Numbered from the stretch's first letter, positions 46,906 to 55,728 are shown. The stretch: 64,000 nt of DNA from Acidobacteriota bacterium (GCA_013287135.1 JABDEK010000003.1:23442-87441); one strand, 5' to 3'. Notes: generated by a model from the sequence alone, not told the origin. Made by a program: numbers and translations.

Positions 46906-47850
46906 ATGCCCGAAGCTGAAAAACTTCAACGCCTCCACCGCTTCGCCGTGGCTACAGCGTCGGTTACCGTGCTGTTGTTAATGGCAGGTGCGCTGGTAAC
47001 GAGCAATGATGCCGCCGACTCCGTGCCCGATTGGCCGCTGGCCTATGGTCGAGTCATCCCGCCGCTCGTCGGAGGCATCCGCTACGAGTTCGCACACCGC
47101 GTCTTCGCCGCAACCGTCACAATCCTCACCGTGATTCTGGCTGTGTGGCTCGCTCGCCGGGGCGCTAAAACCGCGCGCAAACTTGGCTGGACCGCGCTGC
47201 TGCTGGTCACCGCGCAAGCTCTACTCGGCGCCCTGCGTGTGCTCGAAGGCCACCCCGCAGTCACAGCAACGATGCACGCCACGCTCGCACAGATTTTTTT
47301 CGTCACAGTCGTCAGCCTCGCTCTGCTCACTAGTGCCTGGTGGCAAAACGCTTCAGAATCGCTCGATGATCGCGGCTCGCCTCGACTCCGTCCCCTAGCC
47401 GCCATCACAGCCGCAGCAATCTTCGTTCAGTTAATTTTGGGCGCCGGCTTCCGCCACGGTGCGTTCGGGATTTTGCCGCACTTGATTGGATTCGTAGTGG
47501 TCACCGTCCTGATCATCTGGACCTGCCGCTCTGTCCGCAAACGCTTCGGTCAGGTTCGTGACCTGCGCCGGCCGGGAATTCTCCTCCAGGCTTTTCTCGG
47601 TACCCAGGTTCTTCTCGGAATCGCAGCATATTGGGCCGTGGTGCAAGCCATGCACTCCGTACAGCCCTCCCTGTCGTACGTTATCGTCACCGTCGCGCAT
47701 GTGCTGGTCGGCGCTCTTACACTTGCTTCCAGCGTTGTTCTGACGTTATCTTGCTATCGGCTGATTCGGCCTAATGCACCTGTCGCGTTAAGGTCGGCCA
47801 TGGAATCTACGCGAGCCGGCGGCACCCGGCCGGAGAGTTCAAGGGCCTGA
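46906..47850 (+). CDS. ctaA: Haem A synthase (CtaA/COX15 family)
   Basis: Integral membrane monooxygenase that oxidises haem O to haem A for aa3-type oxidases. It has eight hydrophobic helices; the N-terminal part contains DSVPDWPLAYGRVIPPL and YEFAHRVFAA, the latter with a conserved haem-ligand histidine, and HATLAQIFFV and MHSVQPSLSYVIVTVAHVLVGA carry others. ATG 46906 has AGAGGGA upstream; the frame is open back to ATG 46858 but that start abuts the terminator. ctaB follows 17 bases later. Confidence 0.9.
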   Translation: MPEAEKLQRLHRFAVATASVTVLLLMAGALVTSNDAADSVPDWPLAYGRVIPPLVGGIRYEFAHRVFAATVTILTVILAVWLARRGAKTARKLGWTALLLVTAQALLGALRVLEGHPAVTATMHATLAQIFFVTVVSLALLTSAWWQNASESLDDRGSPRLRPLAAITAAAIFVQLILGAGFRHGAFGILPHLIGFVVVTVLIIWTCRSVRKRFGQVRDLRRPGILLQAFLGTQVLLGIAAYWAVVQAMHSVQPSLSYVIVTVAHVLVGALTLASSVVLTLSCYRLIRPNAPVALRSAMESTRAGGTRPESSRA

Positions 47851-47867
47851 ACTATGGACAACGTTCG

Positions 47868-48761
47868 ATGAACAATACGCGCGTCGTCGCCATCAACGCT
47901 TTCGAAAAGCCGTGGGCTTACGTCGTTCTGACCAAGCCGGACGTTACGTTTCTAGTGGTGATAACGACGGTCGCTGGTTTCTACCTCGGTTCTACCGGCC
48001 CGATGGACTGGGCCAGGCTCGCCCACACGCTTATCGGCACCCTGTTGGTTGCCGGAGGCACTGCCGCGCTAAATCAATACGTAGAGCGCGACATGGATGC
48101 CGTAATGCGTCGCACTGCCGCGCGCCCGTTGCCAACCGGCGCCCTGAAACCCATTGAGGTTTTGATTTTCGGCGCCATCACAATAGTTCTCGGCACGGCG
48201 TGGCTGGTGCTTGCAGTGAATCTTCCCGCGGCCATGGTTGCGCTCGCCACCAGCCTGTCTTATCTAGGCCTTTACACGCCGCTGAAGACGCGCACAACGC
48301 TTGCTACAGCCGTGGGCGCCATCCCTGGCGCGTTGCCTCCGCTAATCGGATGGGCCGCCGCCCGTGGCTCGCTTTCTGAAGGCGGCTGGATCCTTTTCGC
48401 CATCTTGTTCGTGTGGCAGTTTCCGCATTTCATGGCCATCGCCTGGATGTACCGCGAAGATTACGCGCGAGCCGGAATCCAGATGTTGCCGGTGGTAGAT
48501 CCCAAAGGCGATGCCACGTTCCGGCTAATCGTCGCCATGTCTGCGATCTTGGTTCCTGTAAGCTTGCTGCCTTCTGTCGTAGGAATGGTCGGAATTCCGT
48601 ATTTCTTCGGCGCTCTCGTGCTGGGAATGATTTTGCTGCAAGTTTCGCTATGGGCCAATCGCTCACGCACCAACGTTCGCGCGAAGTGGTTGATGCATGC
48701 GACGGTAATTCACATTCCGCTCCTGCTTGGCTGGATGATTTTCGATAAATTCACCCGATGA
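47868..48761 (+). CDS. ctaB: Protohaem IX farnesyltransferase (haem O synthase)
   Basis: UbiA-family prenyltransferase that makes haem O from protohaem and farnesyl diphosphate in the inner membrane. The allylic diphosphate site is NQYVERDMDAVMRRTAARPLP and the second polar loop YTPLKTRTTLATAVGAIPGALPP; WQFPHFMAIAWMYREDY is also diagnostic. It has about eight to nine hydrophobic helices over 297 residues. The stop overlaps the next gene as ATGA. Confidence 0.94.
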   Translation: MNNTRVVAINAFEKPWAYVVLTKPDVTFLVVITTVAGFYLGSTGPMDWARLAHTLIGTLLVAGGTAALNQYVERDMDAVMRRTAARPLPTGALKPIEVLIFGAITIVLGTAWLVLAVNLPAAMVALATSLSYLGLYTPLKTRTTLATAVGAIPGALPPLIGWAAARGSLSEGGWILFAILFVWQFPHFMAIAWMYREDYARAGIQMLPVVDPKGDATFRLIVAMSAILVPVSLLPSVVGMVGIPYFFGALVLGMILLQVSLWANRSRTNVRAKWLMHATVIHIPLLLGWMIFDKFTR

Positions 48762-49252
48762 CCTCCTCAACAATGGGAATTGAACCCACAAAACCCAAAG
48801 CAAATTGGATCGAACTCAGCGTCATCTGCGGCCTCTTTGTTGTCCTGGCGCTTGTCGGCATCATTTGGGACATCGCCAGCGGCCTGCTCACGAGCGGCAT
48901 TGACGGCATCATGATGCTCTTCATCTGCCTGATGATGGGTGGAATATTCAGCCTCATGATTCTGATGATGGTGCATCAAGCCGGAATGCTCCCGTTCTTC
49001 CGCCATTCAGCAACCATGGCGCCCGAGGCAGCGGCACAAAAAGCGGCAGCACCAAGCGCTGCGGCCGCAACGCCAGCCGTGCCAAAGCCTGCGACCGCGG
49101 TTCCAGCGACGTCGCCGGCCGCCGCTCCTCCGCTGCAGCCTTCGCATGCTCCCGCTGCGTTGCAGCCTCCTCCACCGCCCCCGCCGCCTGCGGCAGCAAA
49201 GCCGGCAGCAAAACCCGCGCCCGCAGAGCCGCCCAAGCCAGCGGAAAGCTAA
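48758..49252 (+). CDS. Two-helix membrane protein with Ala/Pro-rich tail
   Basis: A 164-residue protein I do not recognise. Two hydrophobic helices (about residues 20-42 and 48-75, the second rich in Met) are followed by about 80 residues of almost only Ala, Pro, Lys, Thr and Ser, including a run of eight prolines. Its ATG overlaps the ctaB stop, so it is translated with ctaB. The tail may span the periplasm or act as a flexible tether; its function is unknown. Confidence 0.6.
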   Translation: MTSSTMGIEPTKPKANWIELSVICGLFVVLALVGIIWDIASGLLTSGIDGIMMLFICLMMGGIFSLMILMMVHQAGMLPFFRHSATMAPEAAAQKAAAPSAAAATPAVPKPATAVPATSPAAAPPLQPSHAPAALQPPPPPPPPAAAKPAAKPAPAEPPKPAES

Positions 49253-49343
49253 ATCTGCGCACCTCTCTTACATCGATCGGTGCTCCGGCCGCATCCACGA
49301 TCGTATCGCCGCTTGTGCGCGCATTCCTGTAAACTAATTGCGA

Positions 49344-50186
49344 ATGGCAGAAGCCGCAAAAGCTCAAACTTCCTTTGGTGGCCGTTGGGCTCTTGGAATT
49401 GTGGCGCTCGCTTTTCTGTTCGTGCTCATGCCGTTTTTGTTCTGGAACGCCACCTGGTTTGGCCGCCCTCTCAACGATAGCCAGATGTCAAAAGCCCTAA
49501 CTGACCACGCTCATCCCCGCGATATTCAACACGCCCTGACGCAACTCGAATTGCGGATTGAAGCCGGAGATCCCGCCGTTCGCAAGTGGTATCCGCAAAT
49601 CGTCCAGCTTGCGGCCGACCCGGTAAACGAGATTCGCATTACCGACGCATGGATAATGGGCCAGGACAATTCGTCAGACGACTTTCATCAAACGCTCTTG
49701 AAACTTCTCAGCGACCCTAACGTGATGGTTCAGCGCAACGCCGCTCTTTCGCTCGTCCGCTTCAAAGACGATTCCGGCCACGCACAAATTGTCGCCATGC
49801 TTAAGCCGTCCCAGATGAACTCGCCGTTCGATGGGAAGCTGCTCGCCCGCCTAAAGCCGGGGGATGTAATCAATACCGGAACGATGGTGGCGCATGTCGA
49901 ATCCCCAACGGGCAAAAGGGAAGTGCGCTCAATCGTTCCCGGCGCCCTGGATCGCTGGCTCGTTGCAAACGACTCAAACGTAACCACAGGCCAGCCTATT
50001 CTTTCGTTATTGCCGAGCGAGAGTGCCGTTTGGGAATCCCTGCGCGCGCTCTATTTGATTGGCAGTACGGACGATTTGCCGGATGTGGCGCACTTTGCGC
50101 GCGGTGTCGATGGAATGTCGCCTCAGATTGCGCAACAGGCTCAAGCTACTATGAAAGCCATTAACGAGCGCAATCGGTCGAAATGA
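49344..50186 (+). CDS. Membrane-anchored HEAT-repeat protein with inserted lipoyl-like domain
   Basis: A 280-residue protein with one membrane helix (residues about 15-35). After it come HEAT-like helical repeats (about residues 45-150, with DPNVMVQRNAALSLVRFKDD), then an inserted beta domain at about 158-225 whose two halves look alike (SPFDGKLLARLKPGDVINTG and VPGALDRWLVANDSNVTTG), as in biotinyl/lipoyl-type barrel-sandwich folds, then a further helical repeat. No lysine stands where lipoate or biotin would be attached. It ends the haem-assembly cluster; the role is unknown to me. ATG 49344 is likelier than TTG 49338. Confidence 0.65.
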   Translation: MAEAAKAQTSFGGRWALGIVALAFLFVLMPFLFWNATWFGRPLNDSQMSKALTDHAHPRDIQHALTQLELRIEAGDPAVRKWYPQIVQLAADPVNEIRITDAWIMGQDNSSDDFHQTLLKLLSDPNVMVQRNAALSLVRFKDDSGHAQIVAMLKPSQMNSPFDGKLLARLKPGDVINTGTMVAHVESPTGKREVRSIVPGALDRWLVANDSNVTTGQPILSLLPSESAVWESLRALYLIGSTDDLPDVAHFARGVDGMSPQIAQQAQATMKAINERNRSK

Positions 50187-50207
50187 TTATCCGGTAGAAA
50201 TCGCAGG

Positions 50208-50903
50208 TTATTTATACTTCACCACTGCCTGGCCATTCTGAATCTGAATGTCGCTGATATCTGCCGGCAATTTTAGCTTCTCTCGATTTTCAGGAGATGC
50301 CATCATCTTGTCCACCGCCGCCTGCAGAGTCGATTGCGGCAGCGGCAGCGCGCCGAGTTTTCCCGCCACCGGTTCGAATTTCATATAGCCGCTGTCCGCG
50401 CTCAGATGTCCGTCCAGTTCCAGCGACAAATCTTTTCCGTGATAATCGAAAATAACGTAAGCCTTCACCAGGTCACCGTCCATATCCACCTTGACGTCCT
50501 TCACTGTCGATTGCACTTGTTCCAGGGTGGCTTGCTCACTGCCGGGAAACGCTCCAGCGGGATCGTCCGGCGGCACGGCACTGCCGACGGTTGGAATATT
50601 ATCCATGCTCGCGGCCTGTGGCGGCGCTTGCACGGTCGCGGGCTTGCCTTCGAACTGAAGATTCTGCGCCAAATAAGAATTTAGTTCGCTGCGATCTAAC
50701 CGCACCTGACTGGGCTGCCCGGCGGCCTTGGCCTTATCGGCGGCTTCAAATTTTTGTTCCGCGCTCGCTGCCGCGTTCGCATTGTAGGGAATATTCGGAG
50801 CCGGCGAAGTATGCAGAACCAAAATCAGTGTTAGTGCCAGCGCCGCGACGCTCGACCATTTCAAAATCTCATAAACCTTTTTATAAAGTGCCGGATCAGC
50901 CAT
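50208..50903 (-). CDS. Single-helix membrane protein, unknown function
   Basis: A 231-residue protein: short N-terminal cytoplasmic part, a membrane helix at about residues 14-34, an Ala/Lys-rich linker and a C-terminal soluble domain of about 110 residues that alternates strands and helices (VKDVKVDMDGDLVKAYVIFD, then LSLELDGHLS). No motif identifies it. The start at 50903 has GGAGGTG upstream and removes 63 unlikely residues from the open frame. It is convergent with the HEAT-repeat gene. Confidence 0.6.
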   Translation of the reverse strand: MADPALYKKVYEILKWSSVAALALTLILVLHTSPAPNIPYNANAAASAEQKFEAADKAKAAGQPSQVRLDRSELNSYLAQNLQFEGKPATVQAPPQAASMDNIPTVGSAVPPDDPAGAFPGSEQATLEQVQSTVKDVKVDMDGDLVKAYVIFDYHGKDLSLELDGHLSADSGYMKFEPVAGKLGALPLPQSTLQAAVDKMMASPENREKLKLPADISDIQIQNGQAVVKYK

Positions 50904-51061
50904 AGCACACCTCCGCCGAATCAAGCTTAGCAGGCGAAAGTAAATCGCTAAGGAATCAAGGTGGTTTGCGTTTCTGGTAGGGAACTGTCCGAAAGAACAG
51001 GTCCTTAATTCTAGAGAGATCGCGCGATACTGTCCGCTGACTTGGTGTTTGTGAGCACGAA

Positions 51062-51622
51062 TTACTTCTTGTGTCGTCCGCGCCGCATGCAATGAGCGTA
51101 ATACAAAATTCCAGCCACCGACTTGGCATCCCTGATTTTTCCCGCGCGTATCCAGGATTCCATTTCGCGCAGACTAAATATCCGCATTTCGATTTTCTCG
51201 TCCGCCTCCGGTTGCGATTTCCCTAACTGCAACCCCTCGGCCAGGAAAATCACCATGTTCTCCGTCAAAAAACCTGGGCTAGGGAGCAGATCTAGCATTT
51301 TACGCATCCGCTTAGCCGTGTAGCCGGTTTCCTCCAACAACTCTCGGTGCGCTCCCCTCTCAAAACTCTCGCCCGCCTCTTTACTCCCCGCCACCAATTC
51401 CCAAAGATATTGCCGCACAGATTGCCGGTATTGCCGAATCATCAGAATGCGCCCATCCGGAAAAACCGGCAGCACGACGACCGAACCCGGATGTGTAACA
51501 ATCTCGCGAGCAGCCCGCACAGCTCCCGGCTCAATAACCTCTTCTCGCCGGACACCAAAGACCCGCCCCTTGAACATGACTTTACTGCTCAAAATCTTAG
51601 CCAAAGCCCTTTTCTTAGTCAC
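51062..51622 (-). CDS. Nudix hydrolase (ADP-ribose pyrophosphatase-like)
   Basis: Hydrolase of nucleoside diphosphates linked to another group; the closest look is NUDT5/ADP-ribose pyrophosphatase. The Nudix box is complete: G-x5-E-x7-REx2EE-x-G in GSKEAGESFERGAH then RELLEETGY. The flanking LMIRQYRQSVRQYLWELVAG is typical of the ADP-ribose group. The start is GTG 51622 with GGAG upstream; 186 residues. Confidence 0.88.
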   Translation of the reverse strand: MTKKRALAKILSSKVMFKGRVFGVRREEVIEPGAVRAAREIVTHPGSVVVLPVFPDGRILMIRQYRQSVRQYLWELVAGSKEAGESFERGAHRELLEETGYTAKRMRKMLDLLPSPGFLTENMVIFLAEGLQLGKSQPEADEKIEMRIFSLREMESWIRAGKIRDAKSVAGILYYAHCMRRGRHKK

Positions 51623-51693
51623 CTAATCTCCAGTAAACGCAAAAAAGCCTCATCGCCATTCAATACGGCGCGCCCGCACGCAAGGTTTAAATG

Positions 51694-51721
51694 TAGCGCC
51701 GCGGTCTTCAGCGCGGCACTA
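51694..51721. repeat. Inverted repeat between nudix and LytTR genes
   Basis: TAGCGCCGCG and CGCGGCACTA form an almost perfect inverted repeat (one mismatch) around an eight-base loop. It lies in the 199-base space between two divergent genes. No T-run follows on either strand, so it is not a standard terminator; it may be an operator or a dispersed palindromic element. Confidence 0.45.
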
Positions 51722-51779
51722 TCAGACCACGCAAGATCCCAGTATGAGCCCGAGCGTTCAAGCGTACACGCCGCCTTCC

Positions 51780-51808
51780 TTGCCGCACCAGTCACGCTTG
51801 CATATACT
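51780..51808 (+). promoter_or_regulatory. Candidate promoter of the LytTR regulator
   Basis: TTGCCG (51780-51785) and TATACT (51803-51808) are 17 bases apart. Transcription would start near 51815, only about seven bases before ATG 51822, which would make a nearly leaderless message. This favours ATG 51822 over the open upstream frame from 51744. Confidence 0.5.
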
Positions 51809-51821
51809 ACCCATCGAATCC

Positions 51822-52601
51822 ATGCCCATCAACACAGTCATTGTTGACGACGAGCGCCCCGCGCGCGACGAACTCGCCTACTTGTTAAAGGGTTTCCCTG
51901 AAATCAACATCATCGCACAAGGGAAAAATGGTTTGGAAGCCGTCGCGCTCATCAAGGAGCACGATCCTGACTTGGTTTTCCTAGACGTACAAATGCCCGG
52001 CCTTGACGGTTTCGGCGTCCTGAAGAAATTAGTAGAACGCAAACTTCGCATTCCGCAAATCGTTTTCGCCACCGCCTACGACAATTACGCTATCCAAGCC
52101 TTCGAAGTAAGCGCAGTAGATTACGTCCTGAAGCCTTTCGACAAAGCCCGCATTGCCAAAGCCATTCAGCGTGCAAAGAAAATGGTGGAAGCGCATACCT
52201 CGCCCGTCGAGCGCTTGGAAAATCTTGTCGGCCAACTTTCCGCCTCTCCGCAAAAGGCTCCTCAGCCGGTAAAGCTGCTGGTGAAATCGCAAGCCCGCAT
52301 GTTCTTGGTGGACGCGCAGGACATGATTTACGCCGCCATTCAGGATGGAACGATTACCATTTTCGCTCGCGACTTCGAAGGCGTCTCAAACTATCGCACC
52401 ATCGAAGAGCTAAGCGCCTCTCTAGACTCCGACCGTTTCTGGCGCCCGCACCGCTCGTATTTGGTGAACATCAATCACATCAAGGAAGTCGTGCCGTGGT
52501 TCAAATCCAGCTTCATGCTGAAAATGAACGACAAGCGAGCCAGCGAGATCCCCGTATCGCGCGCGCAAACAAAACGCCTTCGCGAACTGTTAAAACTATA
52601 G
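51822..52601 (+). CDS. LytTR-family response regulator
   Basis: Two-component transcription factor. The N-terminal receiver domain (residues about 1-120) has the acidic pair in VDDERPARDE, the phospho-acceptor D55 in LVFLDVQMPGLDG, and the conserved Thr/Ala and Lys (FATAYDNYAI, LKPFDKARI). The C-terminal half is a LytTR DNA-binding domain (about 165-258, with FWRPHRSYLVNINHIKEV). No sensor kinase gene is next to it. A small regulatory-like secreted protein gene follows 12 bases later and may be cotranscribed. Confidence 0.9.
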   Translation: MPINTVIVDDERPARDELAYLLKGFPEINIIAQGKNGLEAVALIKEHDPDLVFLDVQMPGLDGFGVLKKLVERKLRIPQIVFATAYDNYAIQAFEVSAVDYVLKPFDKARIAKAIQRAKKMVEAHTSPVERLENLVGQLSASPQKAPQPVKLLVKSQARMFLVDAQDMIYAAIQDGTITIFARDFEGVSNYRTIEELSASLDSDRFWRPHRSYLVNINHIKEVVPWFKSSFMLKMNDKRASEIPVSRAQTKRLRELLKL

Positions 52602-52613
52602 GAGCTTCCGTTA

Positions 52614-53051
52614 ATGCCGTTCTTAAATCCATCATCAGCTTTTCATAGGACTCCCAGCCGCGTACAACGCGTTGGGATAGTCTTTCTGGCCCTCCTCTTC
52701 GTTTCCATTTGTCCGCGCAGATCGCACGCGCAGGCCGCCAGCGGTTCGACCTCAAACGCGACAGCTCCGACGGGTTCGATCACTGGCAAAGTTTCCGAAA
52801 AGCACGGCGGACCGTTAGCCGGAGCGCGCGTGAGCGTCTCAAATGTAAAGACCGGTGTCGCCTCCAGTGTGGCAACCGACGTGAACGGCCAATTCACCGT
52901 GGAAAACCTGCCTGCGGGCGCCTACCAGGTCACCATCGCCGCAGACGGCTGTGCGCCACAGCAAGACAAGGTGACGGTCAAGCCCGGCCATAAATCAAAG
53001 GTGTCCACGACGCTAAAACCTGTAGAGCCGCAAACCCCAGCTCCCCAATAA
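52614..53051 (+). CDS. Small secreted carboxypeptidase-regulatory-like protein
   Basis: A 145-residue exported protein. A long signal peptide (cleavage near an AxA at about residue 40, SHAQAAS) is followed by one carboxypeptidase-regulatory-like beta domain (TGSITGKVSEKHGGPLAGAR to about residue 130) with the usual 'VTxAADGC' ending. It has no catalytic part and may bind surface or matrix partners. The role is unknown. It lies after the LytTR gene with a 12-base gap. Confidence 0.7.
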   Translation: MPFLNPSSAFHRTPSRVQRVGIVFLALLFVSICPRRSHAQAASGSTSNATAPTGSITGKVSEKHGGPLAGARVSVSNVKTGVASSVATDVNGQFTVENLPAGAYQVTIAADGCAPQQDKVTVKPGHKSKVSTTLKPVEPQTPAPQ

Positions 53052-53146
53052 ACGATTAGGTTTGCTTGTTTCCGGGCGCAAATGATTCGCCCGCAGCATT
53101 TCGATGTGCAGCGCGGTTGTGCTAGCATCGCAGCGTAAACTTTTCG

Positions 53147-54355
53147 ATGGATTTCTCACTCAGCAGCGACCAACTTTTAATCCGCGACACCGTCCGCCAG
53201 TTCATGGAAACGGAAATGCGCCCGATTCTGCGTGAGTACGAGCGCGAAGGAAAATTTCCCGCCGAGCAACTCCGCAAGCTTGGTGAACTGGGGTGCTGCG
53301 GCATGCTCGTGCCGGAAGAATGGGGCGGCGCGGGAACCGATACCATCAGCTACGCGCTAATGCTCGAGGAAGTCGCGCGCGTTTGCGCGTCCACCGCCGT
53401 CGTTCTCAGCGTCACCAATTCCGTAGTCGGTGTCCCCGTTTGGAAATTTGGCGACGAAGCCCAAAAGAAGAAATACCTCACGCCTCTTTCGCGTGGCGAA
53501 ATACTAGGAGCATTCTGCCTCACCGAGCCGCAAGCCGGTTCTGACGCCGCCGGCATACAAACCCGCGCCGTACGCGATGGCGATCATTACGTTTTGAACG
53601 GTACCAAGGCCTGGGTCACCAACGGCGGAGTCTCCGGCGTGTACTTGGTTTTCGCTAAGACCGATCCGGACGCAGGCGCCCGCGGCGTTACCGCATTCCT
53701 GATTGAACCATCAGCGCCCGGCTTTCGCATCAGCCGTTACGAAGAAAAAATGGGCCTGCACCTTTCGCCTTCGGCCGAAATCGTTTTCGATAATTGCTGC
53801 ATCCGCGTTGAGAATCGCCTCGGCGAAGAAGGCCAAGGCCTAAAGATCGCGCTCGAATCGCTCGATGGCGGCCGAGTCGGCATCGCCGCACAAGCGCTTG
53901 GCTTGGCGCAAGGCGCCCTGGAAGCTGCCGCTCGCTACGCCAAGCAGCGACGCACGTTCGGAAAGGCTATCGCCGAATATCAAGCCATCCAGTGGATGCT
54001 CGCGGACATGCAAACCGAAATCGAAGCCGCCCGCGCGCTCACCCACTACGCCGCATTTATGCGCGACAAAGAATCCCGCGAACCCGGCTCTCGGCGCCTC
54101 GGTTCGTACGCCTCTCGCGCCAAATTGTACGCCAGCGAAATGGCAAATCGCGTCGCCTATCGCGCCGTTCAAGTGCACGGCAGCGTGGGTTATTCCCGCG
54201 AGACAGACGTCGAGCGCTATTACCGCGATGCTCGCGTGCTCACAATTTACGAAGGCACCAGCGAAATGCAGCGCATCGTGATCGCGCGCGATTTATTGCG
54301 CAGCGCGCCCGCCGGCGCCCAATCTCGCGCCGCAGGAGTCCGTCAGGTTGGCTAA
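53147..54355 (+). CDS. Acyl-CoA dehydrogenase
   Basis: Second acyl-CoA dehydrogenase of the window, 402 residues, FAD-dependent, in the short/branched-chain group. The N-terminus DFSLSSDQLLIRDTVRQFM, the FAD region CLTEPQAGSDAAGIQTRA and the catalytic glutamate in IYEGTSEMQRIVIARD all fit. It is clearly related to the one at 4678-5844 along its full length. The last eight bases overlap trpS. Confidence 0.93.
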   Translation: MDFSLSSDQLLIRDTVRQFMETEMRPILREYEREGKFPAEQLRKLGELGCCGMLVPEEWGGAGTDTISYALMLEEVARVCASTAVVLSVTNSVVGVPVWKFGDEAQKKKYLTPLSRGEILGAFCLTEPQAGSDAAGIQTRAVRDGDHYVLNGTKAWVTNGGVSGVYLVFAKTDPDAGARGVTAFLIEPSAPGFRISRYEEKMGLHLSPSAEIVFDNCCIRVENRLGEEGQGLKIALESLDGGRVGIAAQALGLAQGALEAAARYAKQRRTFGKAIAEYQAIQWMLADMQTEIEAARALTHYAAFMRDKESREPGSRRLGSYASRAKLYASEMANRVAYRAVQVHGSVGYSRETDVERYYRDARVLTIYEGTSEMQRIVIARDLLRSAPAGAQSRAAGVRQVG

Positions 54356-55589
54356 GCTCAAACGAGTCCTCAGCGGTATGCGCCCCACCGGCCGTCTTCA
54401 CATCGGCCACTACTTTGGCGCCCTTTCAAACTGGCTGAAGCTTCAGGAAGAATACCAATGTTTTTTCTTCGTGGCCGATTGGCATGCGCTCACCACGCAT
54501 TACGAAGACACCTCGTCCGTCGCCGAAAATACTTTGCAAGTCGCCACCGATTGGCTCGCCGTTGGACTCGACCCCAGCAAGTCCACGTTGTTCCTTCAAT
54601 CGCAAGTTCTCGAACACGCCGAACTGCACGTGCTGCTCTCCATGATTACGCCGCTAAGCTGGCTCGAACGCGTCCCAACCTATAAAGAGCAGATCGAAAA
54701 TCTCAAAGATCGCGACCTCGGTACGTATGGTTTCCTCGGCTATCCGTTGCTCCAATCTGCCGACATCGTAATGTACGGCGAGCCAAACCAGGAGCTGCTC
54801 GTTCCGGTCGGCGAAGATCAAGCTCCTCACGTTGAGCTCACTCGCGAAATAGTCCGCCGTTTCAACGCAAACTTCGGCCTCGAAATAAAGGACGATCTGT
54901 CCCAGCAAAGGGAACTCCTGAAAAAATTACGCAACCGCCTTCCCAAGGAAGCGGTCGATAGTATTCCCGCTTCCGACCTCAACGCTTTCGCGCGTTTCAA
55001 GGCCGCTCTTCGAAAACATGTACTTGAAGTTGGTTTTACGAACCTCATCGACGAAGTACAGGAAGCTAGCGAGTACTTGAAAATGAGTCAGGTACTCCGC
55101 GAGCCCGCCTACCTGGCCGCCGAAACCCCGCGCCTCCCCGGCCTCGACGGTCGCCGCATGGCCAAGAGTTATGGCAACGCCATCTGGCTAAGCGATCCGC
55201 CTGCCGAAATCCGAACAAAAATCCTCAAACACATGGTCACCGATCCGCAGCGCGTCCGCCGCACAGACCCCGGCCGCCCAGAAGTCTGTCCTGTCTTCGC
55301 CTATCACAAATTATTTTCGCCGCCCGATGTAATCGCCTGGTCCGACCAAGGCTGCCGCACCGCAGGCATCGGCTGCGTGGAATGCAAGAACGCCATGGCC
55401 GACAACCTGATCAAATGGATCGAGCCCATTCAGACACGCCGCAAAGAATTTGAGGCGCATCCGCAGCAAGTTTGGGATATCCTCGATGCCGGTTCCGACA
55501 ACGCGCGCAAGGCCGCGAAGCGAACCATGCAGAGCGTACGCAACGCCATATTCAAGTGGGACGACGCGCGCAAGCCCGCGGAAACATAG
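54348..55589 (+). CDS. trpS: Tryptophanyl-tRNA synthetase
   Basis: Class Ic aminoacyl-tRNA synthetase that charges tRNA-Trp. The HIGH motif is in GRLHIGHYFGALSNW at residues 15-29, and the KMSKS counterpart reads RRMAKSYGNAI. GYPLLQSADIVMY, which binds tryptophan, is present. The 413-residue length is above the ~330 of E. coli TrpS; the extra residues are near the C-terminus (LFSPPDVIAWSDQGCRTAG and on). The start is TTG 54348, overlapping the previous gene. Confidence 0.93.
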   Translation: MAKLKRVLSGMRPTGRLHIGHYFGALSNWLKLQEEYQCFFFVADWHALTTHYEDTSSVAENTLQVATDWLAVGLDPSKSTLFLQSQVLEHAELHVLLSMITPLSWLERVPTYKEQIENLKDRDLGTYGFLGYPLLQSADIVMYGEPNQELLVPVGEDQAPHVELTREIVRRFNANFGLEIKDDLSQQRELLKKLRNRLPKEAVDSIPASDLNAFARFKAALRKHVLEVGFTNLIDEVQEASEYLKMSQVLREPAYLAAETPRLPGLDGRRMAKSYGNAIWLSDPPAEIRTKILKHMVTDPQRVRRTDPGRPEVCPVFAYHKLFSPPDVIAWSDQGCRTAGIGCVECKNAMADNLIKWIEPIQTRRKEFEAHPQQVWDILDAGSDNARKAAKRTMQSVRNAIFKWDDARKPAET

Positions 55590-55667
55590 CTCAGGTTTGC
55601 GCTGGAGTTTCAGCGTTTAGCACTGAAGCTTTTCCCATGGTGCAAATTTTCAGGGCGTGAAAACAGT

Positions 55668-55698
55668 TGTCATCCGAGCGCAGCGAGGGATCCGCTCT
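55668..55698 (+). repeat. Short dispersed-type palindromic element upstream of scpA
   Basis: The sequence from TGTCATCCGAGCGCAGC to GAGGGATCCGC has the look of a short GC-rich dispersed element seen in many bacterial genomes ('TCAT-CCGAGCG-AGCGAGG'). It contains GAGCG/CGCTC and ATCC/GGAT inverted pairs. Only one copy is in the window, so the call rests on its wording and on memory of similar elements. The rest of the 139-base gap is unassigned. Confidence 0.35.
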
Positions 55699-55728
55699 TT
55701 CTGTTGATCTTTAATCGAGGAAGGTGGA

